Positions 33,935 through 44,872 of a stretch of DNA of 64,000 nucleotides are shown piece after piece. This DNA is from Callipepla californica brunnescens. Taxonomy: Eukaryota; Chordata; Aves; Galliformes; Odontophoridae. The notes beneath the pieces are model-generated. The model saw only the letters and a program-made list of their open reading frames with translations. It searched no databases and was not told where the DNA came from. The number at the start of each line of letters is the position of its first letter. The first letter of the stretch is position 1. The position numbers and the translations under genes were made by a program. The DNA lies in assembly GCA_023055505.1 (NCBI GenBank), contig JALIRH010000045.1:2170001-2234000 (forward strand). Direction: 5' to 3'.

Positions 33935-34075
33935 TTCAATTATTATCATTAAATATTTATCTAGCGCTGTAACTAATGGCTGGTGTTTCAGAGAGATTAA
34001 GGAGGAAACTGTTCCTGCCTGGAAGGCCTCGTCATCCAAATGAGGCAAAGGGAGAACACAGAGATTGACAAAAAG
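33935..34075 (+). mobile_element. ancient L3-like retroposon 3' end
   Basis: ATTATTATCATTAAATATTT, then CTAGCGCTGTAAC, then TTCCTGCCTGGAAGGCCTCG and AATGAGGCAAAGG follow an old amniote repeat that reads TATTATTATTT, GCGGTAGCGCC, GTCCCTGCCCCAAAGAGCTT in that order. It is decayed. The exact family (L3-type LINE end or related SINE) is not resolved. Confidence 0.55.
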
Positions 34076-34156
34076 GCCGAGATGGAGAGGATTGGGACAC
34101 TGTAAACAAAGGTCACTGTGAGCCAGGAGTTGAGCAAATACCTCCGAGCAGAAGGA

Positions 34157-34182
34157 TGAGGAGGAGGAGGAGGAAGAGGAGG
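34157..34182. repeat. GAG trinucleotide tract
   Basis: Five or more consecutive GAG-type units with one AAG interruption, all purine on the plus strand. Confidence 0.85.
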
Positions 34183-35180
34183 GCCTTATGATGATGTTGA
34201 TGGAACCTAGACCTCCTTCTTCAGAACCAGGAAATAATAACACTGCTCCTCTGGGTACTGCTGGAGTCCTGTGTGCACATACACTCGCTAACTCTGCCAT
34301 CAGACCAAACAAGGCTCTCGTGACTAATTCCCAGGGGTAAGGGGTTTTCCCAGCCTCAGTTTTCCTGTCCCAGGGGTTTCCATCCATGTGGGAAAAGCTG
34401 AGCAGAGCGGAGAATAACCTTTGGATTTCTGCCCTTTGTTCCAGTGCTAAATTCTACCTGGAACACCGAGAAATAGCACAGAGAGATAACCAGCACTAAG
34501 GTAAACTGGGTTATCGTCATCCTTAATTATTATCTGGTTGTTTTATCAGCCTGAAGAACCAATCAAACATCAATTAATTCTTACACTGGCCATCTAAGTG
34601 TTTATCTTCACGCTCCTCCAGGTGATGCAGGCTGGTTTGTTCAGCACTGTGGATCCATATATTAGTTTAAGGAACAATATAGCTGTTTAGCAAAAGGAAT
34701 CGATGAGTGCTAGCACTTAAACTTCCCATTTCAGCCTTGCTCGGTGGGTGAGCAGCCTCAGGTGCAAGGACCTCTTCCTCACATTCCTCCTTTGGATCAG
34801 AGCACACTGAGATAGAACGTTGCTGGCCTAAGAAGCAATGGAAGCATCCCAAACTGGGGAAAGAAAAACAGCTCAAGTTCAGCCCAAAGCCTTCATGATG
34901 GAAAAATGGGAAGTAAGTGGTGGAAGACCACTGGCAGTGCCTCTTTGCTGCTCCATCAATGTCCCCACTGATAGCGACCGCTGTTCCGAGGTGCCCAGCC
35001 GTGTCTCTGTGGTTTCCTCATTGCCACCAGGCTTGCCGACCTGGAGCCGCTCAGGGAAAATTAACTCAAATTAATTAAAAAGATGAATTTGAAGTCAATC
35101 AGTTAAAGCCCGTTAAACCTATGATTCAGATTTCAGAATTAAAATGGTTTTAATTTAATCTGGTTCAACGCACTCTCAAA

Positions 35181-35250
35181 GTAAATTAAACGAAACCACA
35201 TTAAAGCCATTTTAATTCTCCGTGAGCGCGTTTAATGTGGTTTAATTTAC
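35181..35250. repeat. AT-rich imperfect inverted repeat
   Basis: GTAAATTAAACG then AAACCACATTAAA (35181-35205) is the inverted complement of TTTAATGTGG then TTTAATTTAC (35231-35250), apart from five extra bases in the left arm. A roughly 25-base spacer with CpG (GAGCGCG) separates them. The surrounding 35070-35260 is also AT-rich with repeated TTTAAT words. It could be the palindromic core of an old DNA transposon or part of a conserved element. Confidence 0.75.
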
Positions 35251-36736
35251 CCACTTTCAAAGTGAATGCAGATGAACCTTCCCCGATGTCCCCAGGTAGG
35301 CAAACCTTGTGATAGGAAACAAAGATGAGTCCACCAACAGAACCGAGGGAGAGTTCTGATGTGGACAGGGACCAAGCCCTCGTTTGCTGTGTTGTCTCAG
35401 ATATATCCACGCTGCAGCTCCAGCTCTGACTGTACCTCTGTATGTGCAATTCAGTGGGGGCTGCAGAAGCTGCAGGACTCCGTAGGGCTGCAGCCCATGG
35501 GACCGAGGTGCTGCGTTGTCCCCTGCGGGGACATCATCCCTGCACCAAGGATGGCTCAGTGGTGTCAAACATTCAGCCCTGCACACGCTTCCGAGAAGAA
35601 AAATCTTCTCCTGGGACGTTTCTCCAGCAAGCTGCGGTCCTTACAACACAAAATCCACCCCACAGGACCCACGGGTGAGCCGGGAGCCACGCGAGGGCCA
35701 TTTCTGATGCCGAACCTCTCTCGTGGTTTGTTCCCGTGGCTGACTCATGGAGCCAGGCTGTGCGAGCCAGGCATGGGGCCAACGGGGCGGGGATCCCCCC
35801 TGGATCCTCAGCCCCCCAAACTCCTCGGATCCCTTCTGCATCAGAGAAGGAAAGCGAAGTCTGGGGCTGAGTCCTTTGCACATCCAAACCCGGGCTCAAC
35901 GCCAAGCTGCTTCCCATGCGCGGAGCTTCGCGGTGATTTTGAGCCAGTGTGTACTTAACCCCACACACAAATAATAGCTCCGCATTCAGCAGCTAATGCC
36001 ATTAATTGCCCGCACATTACCTTTCCCTTTCAGGCTGCACAGAAGGAATCCCAGGAGGGGAACGGCAGCCACCAGCATCGGATCGGAGCTGAACGGGAGA
36101 GCTGACAGAGCTCTGCCAAAGCTGAGCTGAAGGTTTATCAACGCTGCTCCTTCTCAGCTGCCCTGGGGCTGCTTTCACAGCACACAGCTGCTGCTGACCC
36201 CTGCTCAGGTCCCACCCCCATCAACCCTTTGCAGTCAATGCGTGAAGTGCTTTGCACACCTGTGTGATGCTGGTGTGTGCAAGCCCCCAGCCAGGCACAC
36301 AGTGCACCCCTCGGGAGCCCAAACCTTCCTTCCCGAGCTTCTCCACCCTGTCTATCCCTTAAGGAACAGGGAAGCTCTCACCCTGTGGTCTTTTCCCTTG
36401 GCTGCACCCTGAGCTCATAGATTGCATGGTGTTTGGGAACTGGCATTACTGACCCAAAACCCTGAGCTCAGCCCCATCTGCCCACCCAAGCAAGAAGGAG
36501 GGGTTGGAGGGCAGGCAGAGGTAGCCCAGGGTACTTCTCAGGGGCTTAGCTGAGGCTGGATTTGTGGTCTGCTGAGTAATTAGGAGAAGAGATCTTTATC
36601 AGCCAGGATCTGGTGGTTCCTGCTGCTGATATTGCGGTAAAGTGCTGAAGGGTGAGTGAGAGCAGAGCGAAAAACAGGTCTGATCCCCGCAGATCCTGTC
36701 ACTGCTGACAGCCAGGATTTGCAGTTGAATTTGCAG

Positions 36737-36962
36737 ATCATAGAATCTCGGAATGGTTGGGTTGGAAGGGACCTTAAAGATCATCGAGCTCCAACCCTCT
36801 GCGGTGGGCTGGGTGCCCTCCAGCAGCTCAGGCAGCCCAGGGTCCCATCCATGGCTTTGGGCACCTCCAGGGATAGGGCACTCCCAGATCTGGGCAGCAA
36901 TTCCAGCACCTCACCGCCCTCTGCGCAAAGAATTTCCTCCTCACATCCAACATCCCAACCCT
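36737..36962 (-). mobile_element. CR1 LINE, 3'-end fragment, well preserved
   Basis: The tail complement ATCATAGAATCTCGGAATGG is followed by GTTGGAAGGGACCTTAAAGA, TCATCGAGCTCCAACCC, GGCACCTCCAGGGATAGGGC and the TTTCCTCCTCACATCC segment. This is the least decayed CR1 end in the window and is about 225 bp. Confidence 0.96.
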
Positions 36963-38623
36963 TTTGTTTGCAGGTGGATGTTTGTGACAGAAATACCATG
37001 CCTCATTGTGTCCCCATTTCCCCAGTGGAAACCACACGTAAGGGCTGGGCTGTGCCATTATTCATCGCCCTGATGCTCTACAGGACAGCACCAGCAACTC
37101 TCCATCCCTCCACCAGCCGGGATCTGTACCACTCAAACCACCCTCCAGGCTCTGCGAGAAGCATTCATCGTCCACCTCAGTGGTGCCACATCCCTGTGGG
37201 GACCACCATAACCCTTTGCTATGGCAGCATCCCATTCCCACATAACCCCATGCCCACAGCACCCCGTGTCCGCAGCCCCTGGTGTCCACCCTGGCCTGGG
37301 GGAGCTGACATGCTGCTCCTCATTCCAGCAGGATGAAAAGTCGCTCAAGTTTCCATGACCTGACCTTGCATCACCATCGGGGAATTTCTCTGCAGCGCCT
37401 TGTTGGGAGCATTAAATCAACCCCACGTGCTGACCTGATCCATGCTACAGCTCAGACCTTCCTATCTACAAGGGCTGCTGGTGTTCTGCTGGTGTGATCA
37501 TGCAGAATCTGCCTTTCCCTTGGACACAAACCAGTCCTAAAGGAGCATGGCAGCACAATGGGGACAGGATTAGTGCAGCACCCAGTGCTCAGCACCTCCT
37601 GGGGCTGCAGTACAGTGCTGCTCCATCAGCACTTGTGAGCCTGGGACTCCCATCTCCCATTGAGCCCCAACCTCTGGACCCCATTCCTGTGGAAATAGAA
37701 CAGGGAGAGCAACTGGGTGCCCCTGGCTCCCAGCTCGGGGCTCAGCGTCTCTCATAGCTGCCGCAGTTGAGCAGGGACGGGAGCTCAGCCCTGGGCTCAG
37801 AGGGAGCTGAGAGCCAGCTGAGCCACATTCCAGGGCACAAGATGCCCTGTGAAGTGGGAAGGCCTCGGGCCAGACCACTCCTAAATCCCAAAGGTGCCAG
37901 AGCGATGTGGGTTGGAAGAACAGGTCGGGGCTGCCAGAATGGGAGCATGGGGACGGGCTGCTGGGGCGAGGAGGAGAGAACAGCAGGCCCAGAGGTTGGG
38001 AAAGAGGAGAGGATGTGAGAGAGGAGGAGAGGGGAGCATGGGACCCAGTGGAGGAGCTCCAAGCACAGCCCTTCCCCAGGCAGCATAGGGTTGGGATGAA
38101 CCAAGGAATGAGGGAGGATGTACGATGCAAAGGGTCTGGTGCACAGCACGTGTACTCTGAGATGACAGTGCAGGATTAAGCCCAGGTTAACCCACCTGGC
38201 TGCATTTACTGTGTCTTGAGATCATGCTAACTCACTAGCAAGGCTTTAGGATGGGGGTGGTTTTGTGGCTGGCATGCTTGGAGGCATGAAATCAAGTTTC
38301 AGGGTGGTTAGTAGTGGATAAGATTGGTAGGAGGACTGAGCCTGGCTCTGAACCCACTCCCCAGCCCTAAGACTTCAGCAGCAAACACTTGGTCTCAACC
38401 AAGGACGATGTCTCAAAGCTTACAGCCAAGGAGAGCCCTTCTCCATCTCCGGTAGGATGCACAGATAAAGCAAGAGCACAGATGGACCAAGATGTTGGGA
38501 GGACAACCCTTCGGTACAACACAAGTTGTCTATGGAGCTCCAGGTGAGGCAGCTGCCTCCTTCACAAGTCCTTCCAGCTGCTCTCTGCCCTCAAACACAC
38601 CTCTCCCAGCTCCTCCCCTCGCC
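36963..38623. other. single-copy noncoding DNA
   Basis: No gene is recognised. It is purine-rich at about 37968-38040 (many GAGGAG and GAGAGG words on the plus strand). Confidence 0.5.
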
Positions 38624-38690
38624 CAAATGGACGTGGTTGGGCTAGATGATCTTGGTGGTCTTTTCCTATCTCAATGAGTCTATGACTCAA
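38624..38690 (+). mobile_element. CR1 LINE, 3'-terminal fragment
   Basis: GTGGTTGGGCTAGATGATCT, TGGTGGTCTTTTCC and the tail CAATGAGTCTATGACTC correspond to the last about 65 bp of a CR1. The rest is absent, an extreme 5' truncation. Confidence 0.85.
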
Positions 38691-40011
38691 CCACTTCTAT
38701 GTTGGCTGGATATTCAAATACAACGTGATTGGCTGTGCCATGAGGCTCCCAGCTCAAGCACTACGAAATCCTACAGCCTTAGCTCCTGCTGTTTGCAGAG
38801 GCATTGGTAGTTTCTTGCATTAACTTTGAGCAGAAGACGGCATGTGCCCCCTCTGCTTTCCTGCAGCTCAGTCCATGCACCGGATTTATGTGCTTGCTGG
38901 CTGAACAAAAAGGAAACACTCTCTGTGTTGGAGCATAACCTTCATTTGAAGCTGTTTTATTGTCTTGTTCTCCTTGAAAAAAAAAAAAGAAATATTTTGA
39001 AATCATAATACTGCTTTGAACCCCTTCTCCCCCCCCCTCCCCCTCCCCAAAGTTTAATTTCATTTCTGATCTTTTTGAAACAAAGGAATCATTTGAACTT
39101 CCTCCAGATTTCCCCTCCTGCCTTCTCCAAATGAAACTGCCAAATTCAATCCAAATTCATGAGCAGTTTTGGTCTCTCTTTTGATCGTCATGCCCTGCAA
39201 CATCATTCCCTTCCACCAAAAAGGCTTAGTTTGGTTCTCAAGAAATATCTCTGCTGGGGATCCCAATGTTACCAAGAGCATCTCCCTGTGTACAACCTGC
39301 TCTGACACACCGAGCTGGTGGGGATCATCATGCCCTACATCCAGAGAGTCATGGCATGCTCATCCCCATACTGGCCAGCAAATAACAGGGGCCATGCATC
39401 CCTGCATCCATCCCAAAGCTCAGCAAAGTTAGCTGATCCAGTGCTGGGCTGCTGACATTGGTAGAAGACCACACATACTCAGCAAAGCAGCTGATTCTGT
39501 GCATGGATGTTGTGATACCACGATACCGTGGCCAACTGGGACTGCCTTCAGAGCTCTGACATCCCAATGCTATTCAGAGCACCAGTCTCTTATAGGGACG
39601 GTGTAACATGAGGTCCCCAAACTGTGGTGGTGCAGCAGTAGAGTTGGGGTGATCGAAATTCATAAGAAAACAAATGACGTAAGGACTTCTGGAGGAGTTT
39701 GATCGCGGGTTTTGATCCTGTCTATCTCCAGACAGAGGCGCATCCATCAGAGAAGCACTTAGAGGGAATTTGGCAAAGATGGGCAGACAGCACTGGAGTG
39801 ATATATCCCAGGAAAAACATTCAAGCAGTGATGCAAAGCAGAGATCGCGGCGTTTTGTGGAGCTGAAGAAACCCTCTCTATTTTAAGATGAGTCAGAAAT
39901 CAGGAAGATCGTTCTCAATCTCATCTTCTCCGGGGCTCCACTGCCTCCTAATGAGCCCCGTGCATTGTTTTCACCCCGGTGTGTTCTCGGTTCAACTTTA
40001 TCTCTCGCCAT
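38691..40011. other. single-copy noncoding DNA
   Basis: No gene is recognised. An A12 run is at 38977-38988 and a C-rich tract at 39021-39048. Confidence 0.5.
39021..39048. repeat. C-rich low-complexity tract
   Basis: Runs of 3-8 C separated by single or double T. The minus strand has closely spaced G-runs. Confidence 0.85.
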
Positions 40012-40262
40012 GCTTCATTATTATTTATATGAGGATAGCGCCCTGGGGGCCTTCACCCAGCTCCAAGCCCCACTGCGCTCAGCACTGCACAGACATGCTC
40101 GGAGAGAGCCCAGCCCTGCAGGGCTTCCAGCCTCGCTACACAAAGGGAATATTATTATCCCCTTCACCCCCACTTCGAGGAGCAGAGCAGAAAGGTGCGG
40201 GGAAGTGCCCGGGGTCACGGAGGGCTCCCACCTTCAGCCTGTGCTCAGATCCCAGGTGTTGT
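40012..40262 (+). mobile_element. ancient L3/MIR-like retroposon, about 250 bp
   Basis: In order: TTCATTATTATTTATATGAG, GATAGCGCCCTGGGGGCC, CCACTGCGCTCAGCACTGCA, CAGCCCTGCAGGGCTTCCAG, GGGAATATTATTATCCCCTT, GGGGTCACGGAGGGCTCC and CTCAGATCCCAGG. These are the successive landmarks of an ancient amniote repeat whose 3' half shares the TATTATCCCC and AAGGTCACACAG words with MIR and L2. It is fairly complete for its age. The family name is not settled by eye. Confidence 0.75.
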
Positions 40263-43090
40263 GGCTGCGCTGAGCTGCGTGGATGCCACAAGCTGAAGGG
40301 AAGTCCTCTGTCTCCTGCTGCACAACGTGGGCCAGAAGGATTGCCCAAATACCCCATCCGAAGCCTTCCAAAGTCACCATGCCCAGCTTGCATGGGGCTC
40401 AGGTCCCTCAGACATACCCGGAGGGATACCTGGGGTAACTTCGTTGTGACTCAGTTTCTCTGCCACCACTGAGATGGGCACATATGCAAAGCACACGCAT
40501 CGGTTCTGCCAGTGCCGGCACAGGCACGGGCAGAGCGAGATGAGATCACCCAAGAATGTCCTGGGAAGAAGAGGGCTCCTCCGGGATGTCTTCATCCCAC
40601 AAGGAAGGAAGTAGAGGGGGTATAAATCACCCCGGCTCCACCATATCAGAAATCAAAATCTCTGCAGCTGATCCAAGCCCAGACTGCCGTGGGCATCCCT
40701 ATTGCTTTTCCTGTCAGTTCCCTTGTTGTTAGAAAGGCAAGTACAGAACAGCACATGCAAACAACACAATTAGGATTGTATGTGCTAATAAGGGTTTCGG
40801 CACCACGCGGCTTTAACATGCAGCCATCAGAGCGTTTTCCCTGGCTCCTCTCCCCAGCATGGTGTTTGCTCATGCTGCCTTGCTCTGCTGCTGGGAGCTC
40901 TCAGCACCTCGCACCTCTCCAGCACCGCTCCACCCCAGCAGGGCCACCTATCGAGGTTCTCCCACCGTGCAGGAATGGAAACATCGCTCCAGACGGAGCT
41001 GCACCTTCTGCCTGCATCCCCTTGTCTCAGAGGCTGGGAGGTTCTGCTCCCAAAGGAGCTCCCCCCAAGGGGTCTGTATCACATGGGGGGAAACTGAGGC
41101 ACGCAGGGAACAAACTCTGTGATAGTGTCGCTCAATGGTTGGCTTCAGCACTGTCACTGATGCTTGTGTTGTCCCTGAATGCATCGCCTCCTTCTTTGCA
41201 ATGTTTCGGCATCCCGGAGTTGCTCTGAAGGCTGTTGATGAGTGGTGCTGTGCTGGAGCTGAGATGGAGCCAGGATGACCCAGAAATGGGGTGGTGAAGC
41301 TGCCTCAGGCTGCCCCATGCAGCCAGTAGAGGAATACAGCTCTTGGATGGGCAGAGAAAGGTGCCAGCTTGGGCAGCTCCCATCCAGAGGGGAACCGTGG
41401 AACCTGTGCTCGTCCCCAATCTCCCAAAGCATCCAGTAGAGCTCTGGAGCCTTCAGGGATGGAGCAGAAATGTCACACTGTATTCACAGCCACCCACAAC
41501 GAAGTTAATTCTGACACTGCTGATGTGCCCGTGGATCTCTGTAGTGGAGTGGTGTGACACAGAGCAGCAGCTCTGTGAAGGGTTAAGTCCTGGGATGCCC
41601 ATCATTCCCACGTCCCCACTCACCACCATCTCCACTGCTGTCCCAGGAACACAGCTGCTCAGGCAGAGCTTGCAAGGGGACAGAGAGACAGCTCTGACCA
41701 CACCTTTCTGTAGGAACGAGAAGGGCTGGCAAAAGCTTATCCCAAAGAGAAAACAGGAAACCCTCCCCCAGCAAGAGGAAAAAAGAGCAAAACAGATCCC
41801 CCATCCCAACAGCTGCAACTTGCAGAGGATGAGCGTTCCTGTGGGATGCAGCCCTTGTGTGCAGCAACATCTCTGAGCCAGAAAGCTTCTCTGTGTCCAT
41901 CCCAAGCTGAGTGCTGCAGAGCACGGGCTGACATCCGAACTGGGATTGCAAAGACCATCATCTCCAGTTTTGGATTTATTTCTCGATGGCTCTTCTCCGT
42001 GGAGAGGCTCAAAGCCAAGGCGGAAGAATGGAAACAAACACTGTTTGCTTGCAGACTTCTCCTGAAGCAAGGGTGACCAAAAATCCTGAGACACGAGGCC
42101 CCTCATCTGCATCCTTCAGCTGCACTCTGGACACATTCTTTGATGTTCAGCTCACAAGTGAGCACAGAACTGAGATGGACCTGGTCTCTCTGGTTGCTGG
42201 CAGAGGAGCAGCAAAACCAAAGTCACTTTCCTCACTCGCAGGCACTCTCAGCAGAGGTGGCACCTGCCGAACCGACCACTGCCTCCTGCCAGATAACGTT
42301 ATGCTGCCCATTTTCCCCAAGGACCTAATTAGTGGGATCCAAGCTGATCCTCCCCCTGCTCCCCCTGCCAGCTGCACACCTCCTCCTTCTGCCACCCACC
42401 CACATGAGTGTGGCCGGAGCCAGGCGAATGACACAGCCTCATGGCAGCATGCCCCGTGTCCTTTTCACCCAGCCAGGCTCTGTCCCTTGAGAAGCTCTGG
42501 GGTCTGAGCTCTCTGTGCAGCAGTGACATACGGGAACGGTGCAGGCGCTGCTTTAGGGCTGTGCAGCAAACTCGGGTGGGTGCTGCTTTGCCAGGGGGAT
42601 GAAAACTCCACGCTCATGGCGTTATTTGGCTTGCAGTGATGATGGGAGAGGTTTGTTTTGCCTTCATGGTCCCCTGTCCTGGCTCTTGCTTCTGGGATTG
42701 CAGAGCTGGAGCCCCCCATTACAGTGTACCTTCCTTGGGGACAGGGCAGGGACACTCAGTTCTCAAGGCACTGAGACCCTCCTGCAGAATGATTTTAGTC
42801 TGGCCAGGATCTTCTTCAGCTTCTTGGGCACGTAAGGAGATGCAAAGGTACCCAGAGCAGTGGGATCCTCCAGCAAGGAGCTTGCTCTGAGGCCTTAGAA
42901 AAGTCTTTTGAAAGGAACCCCAATCTGGTGCCAGTGGGTGCACAGCTCTGGAGAAGGCTGCAGCCCACCGAGGGGCTTAGCAGCAGGTGAAGGTGGATGC
43001 CAGAGAGATCTTTAGGAAGCCCTTGAGATTTTTGACCCTAATTCCATGTAAACCAAACAAGACCTCCCTCACCTGGCTGCAGCTCCTCAG
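40263..43090. other. single-copy noncoding DNA
   Basis: No gene is recognised. Weak MIR-like scraps are at about 40435-40480 (TGTGACTCAGTTTCTCTGCC) and 41078-41103 (GGGGAAACTGAGGCACGCAGG in part). Open frames up to 219 codons (41453-42112, minus) have no recognisable domain. Confidence 0.5.
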
Positions 43091-43260
43091 CCCATTGCAT
43101 CCCATCGCGTCCCACTGTGTCCCATTTCATCTCATCACATCCCATTACATCCCATTGCATCCCATTATGTTCCATTGTGTCCCGTTGCATCCCATTGCAT
43201 CTCATTGTGTCCCATTGCGTCCCACTGCATCCCATTGCATCCCACTGCACCCCACCGCCC
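43091..43260. repeat. 10-bp minisatellite, 17 units (CCCATTGCAT type)
   Basis: Seventeen consecutive 10-bp units with the consensus CCCATTGCAT and variants such as CCCATTGTGT, CCCACTGCAT and TCCATTGTGT. No unit gains or loses a base. A C-rich stretch follows to about 43325, where the minus strand has four closely spaced G-runs (about 43299-43325). The Pro/His/Ser/Cys and Met/Gln/Trp/Asp open frames here are translations of the array. Confidence 0.95.
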
Positions 43261-43324
43261 CTCATCCCCCCTCCCTGTCTCTCCTCATCCCTCTCTATCC
43301 CATCCCCCACCCCCCACCCCATCC

Positions 43325-43570
43325 ATCCCCGCGGAACACGGCCCTGTCCCGGTTCTCAGCGCGGAGGAACGGGGCCATCTGGCGGTGAACCGCATCCCGA
43401 CGTCGCTATGGGACGGAAAACCTTCCCCGGGGCCCCGGGAGGTGGGAACGGAACCGTCGGTCGGGGCAGTGCATCCCGGCTGAGGGGAATGGCCGTGCTG
43501 CCCGCGGGGAGAAATGATGCTGATGGGATAAATGGCTGCGATCGGGGTCCGGTGTTGGGACCGGGGTCTG
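43325..43570. promoter_or_regulatory. CpG-dense segment (candidate small CpG island)
   Basis: By hand count it has about 27 CpG in about 245 bp, by far the densest cluster in the window, starting immediately after the C-rich end of the minisatellite. It contains CCGCGG (twice), CGACGTCG and several CCCGGG/CCGG sites. No TATA box or clear initiator is evident. It could be an unmethylated promoter-like island, an orphan island or a piece of an unrecognised GC-rich repeat. Confidence 0.5.
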
Positions 43571-44740
43571 CAGTGCCTGAGGACCTCCCACCCTTCCTCG
43601 CTGGTGGGGCAAGACAGAAGCTGGATCTGGAAGAAATAGACGTGGGAAGAGGACTCGGAGCTGTTAAGGCACTGAGGACAGATAACTGAGCTGGAAAACC
43701 CATGAGGCCAAGGGATACCCTCCCACAGTGCTGCCTTCCCCTGCACTCACCCCCTGCAAAATTCCCCTCCTGTAACCTTCTGATGGGATGCTCTGCACTG
43801 AGCCTGTATCTCCTTAATGGCGATGGGGAATGGATAGGAGTGGGCTACAGAGGGGGCTCAGCATCCAGACTCCATCGGGACAGCACCAAGGCACCGCGTG
43901 TTTTCCTTTCTCCACCCACAGACTGCATCCAGCTGCTGTGCCAGCAAGAAACACAGCCACCCCAGTAAGACGCTGGCAAGAAATACCGAGATGCTAGATC
44001 CCAAGTATATCTATATAATAACAATTCCCCAGCAGCTGGAGTTAGACGGGTGCTGAAGCTCTCAGTAGCACCGTGGGAAGATGTTGGGGAGCATTCTTTG
44101 CCCCTGGTCCCATTGGCATCGCAGTGACATGGACAGCAGCAAAGAGAAAGGTACCGATGTGAGAGTCCGTGGTGATTTTCTACGCTAAAAACTGAATATT
44201 GGTTAACGTTACCAGCTTTGAGGTTAACGAAAGGGTGCCAGGCATTCTCCTACATATCCCACTCGATTACCTCGTGTTATGTACAACTGCTCCAATTCAG
44301 AACACAGATTCCACGGTTCTGTCCTCTGTGTCAGTGCAGACTCAGGGGCCTGAGGGCATCTCCGAAGCATCCCAATCATTACTGCTATTGGCAAGATGCG
44401 GGAGAGGAGCGTTGGCTGCTGATAACCAGCAGCAGCAGAGCTCATCTCGGCCATGTGCAGGAACCGTGAGCGAGCTCTGCTTGGCACTGCTCCTCACGTG
44501 GTTCAGGAGCAGCCTGCTAACCGGGGAGGAAAGGATTTTGTGAAAACCTCAGCCCAAATTACCGCTCCCCAGGCCTAATCAAACGCAGCGCTCGCGAGTA
44601 TTGGCTGGCTGGGGGCTAAGTTTAGGAAGGTGTTTCCTTCCCTGCTCCGCTTTCAAACTAACCAGGATGAGGAGGAGTTCAAAGACCTCAATTGTTTGTG
44701 GAACACTTTGAACACAGAAAGGGCCTTGGGCAGGGAGATG
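43571..44740. other. single-copy noncoding DNA
   Basis: No gene or repeat is recognised. Confidence 0.5.
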
Positions 44741-44872
44741 GGTTGTGGCTGAAGCACGGGCCCAGCAGGCAAGAGACCTTGTCTGCATTCCCTGCTCAGC
44801 CACAGGATCAGCATACGGCCCCGGAGTGCTTCTCTGTGCCTCAGTTTCCCCACTGCAGAAACCAGGGGCAGG
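44741..44872 (+). mobile_element. MIR-like SINE
   Basis: GGTTGTGGCTGAAGCACGGG, then the GCAAGAGACCTTG segment, then TTCCCTGCTCAGCCACAGGA and CTCTGTGCCTCAGTTTCCCC follow MIR order over about 130 bp. The A/B-box part is decayed. It is an inactive ancient SINE. Confidence 0.8.

Larger units (their letters stand above)
34076..36736. other. single-copy noncoding DNA with AT-rich segments
   Basis: No gene is recognised. A GAG trinucleotide tract is at 34157-34182. The stretch 34480-34690 is AT-rich and non-repetitive. The AT-rich inverted repeat at 35181-35250 is listed separately. At about 35980-36035 a TAAT-rich segment runs into CCTTTCCCTTTCAG, which resembles a splice acceptor, but no convincing exon follows. 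Confidence 0.45.

Noticed and set aside
35980..36060. Splice-acceptor-like CCTTTCCCTTTCAG followed by an open stretch
   Set aside because: No donor site, conserved frame or protein similarity supports an exon. Such acceptor-like strings are frequent by chance.
36656..37336. 226-codon plus-strand frame
   Set aside because: It is partly a translation of a CR1 3' end in antisense.
41453..42112. 219-codon minus-strand frame with Cys and hydrophobic runs
   Set aside because: No signal peptide and domain arrangement that holds together. Other frames nearby are open to similar lengths.
43091..43260. Regular 10-bp repeats considered as a CRISPR array
   Set aside because: The repeats are contiguous without spacers and the sequence is avian. 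It is a minisatellite.
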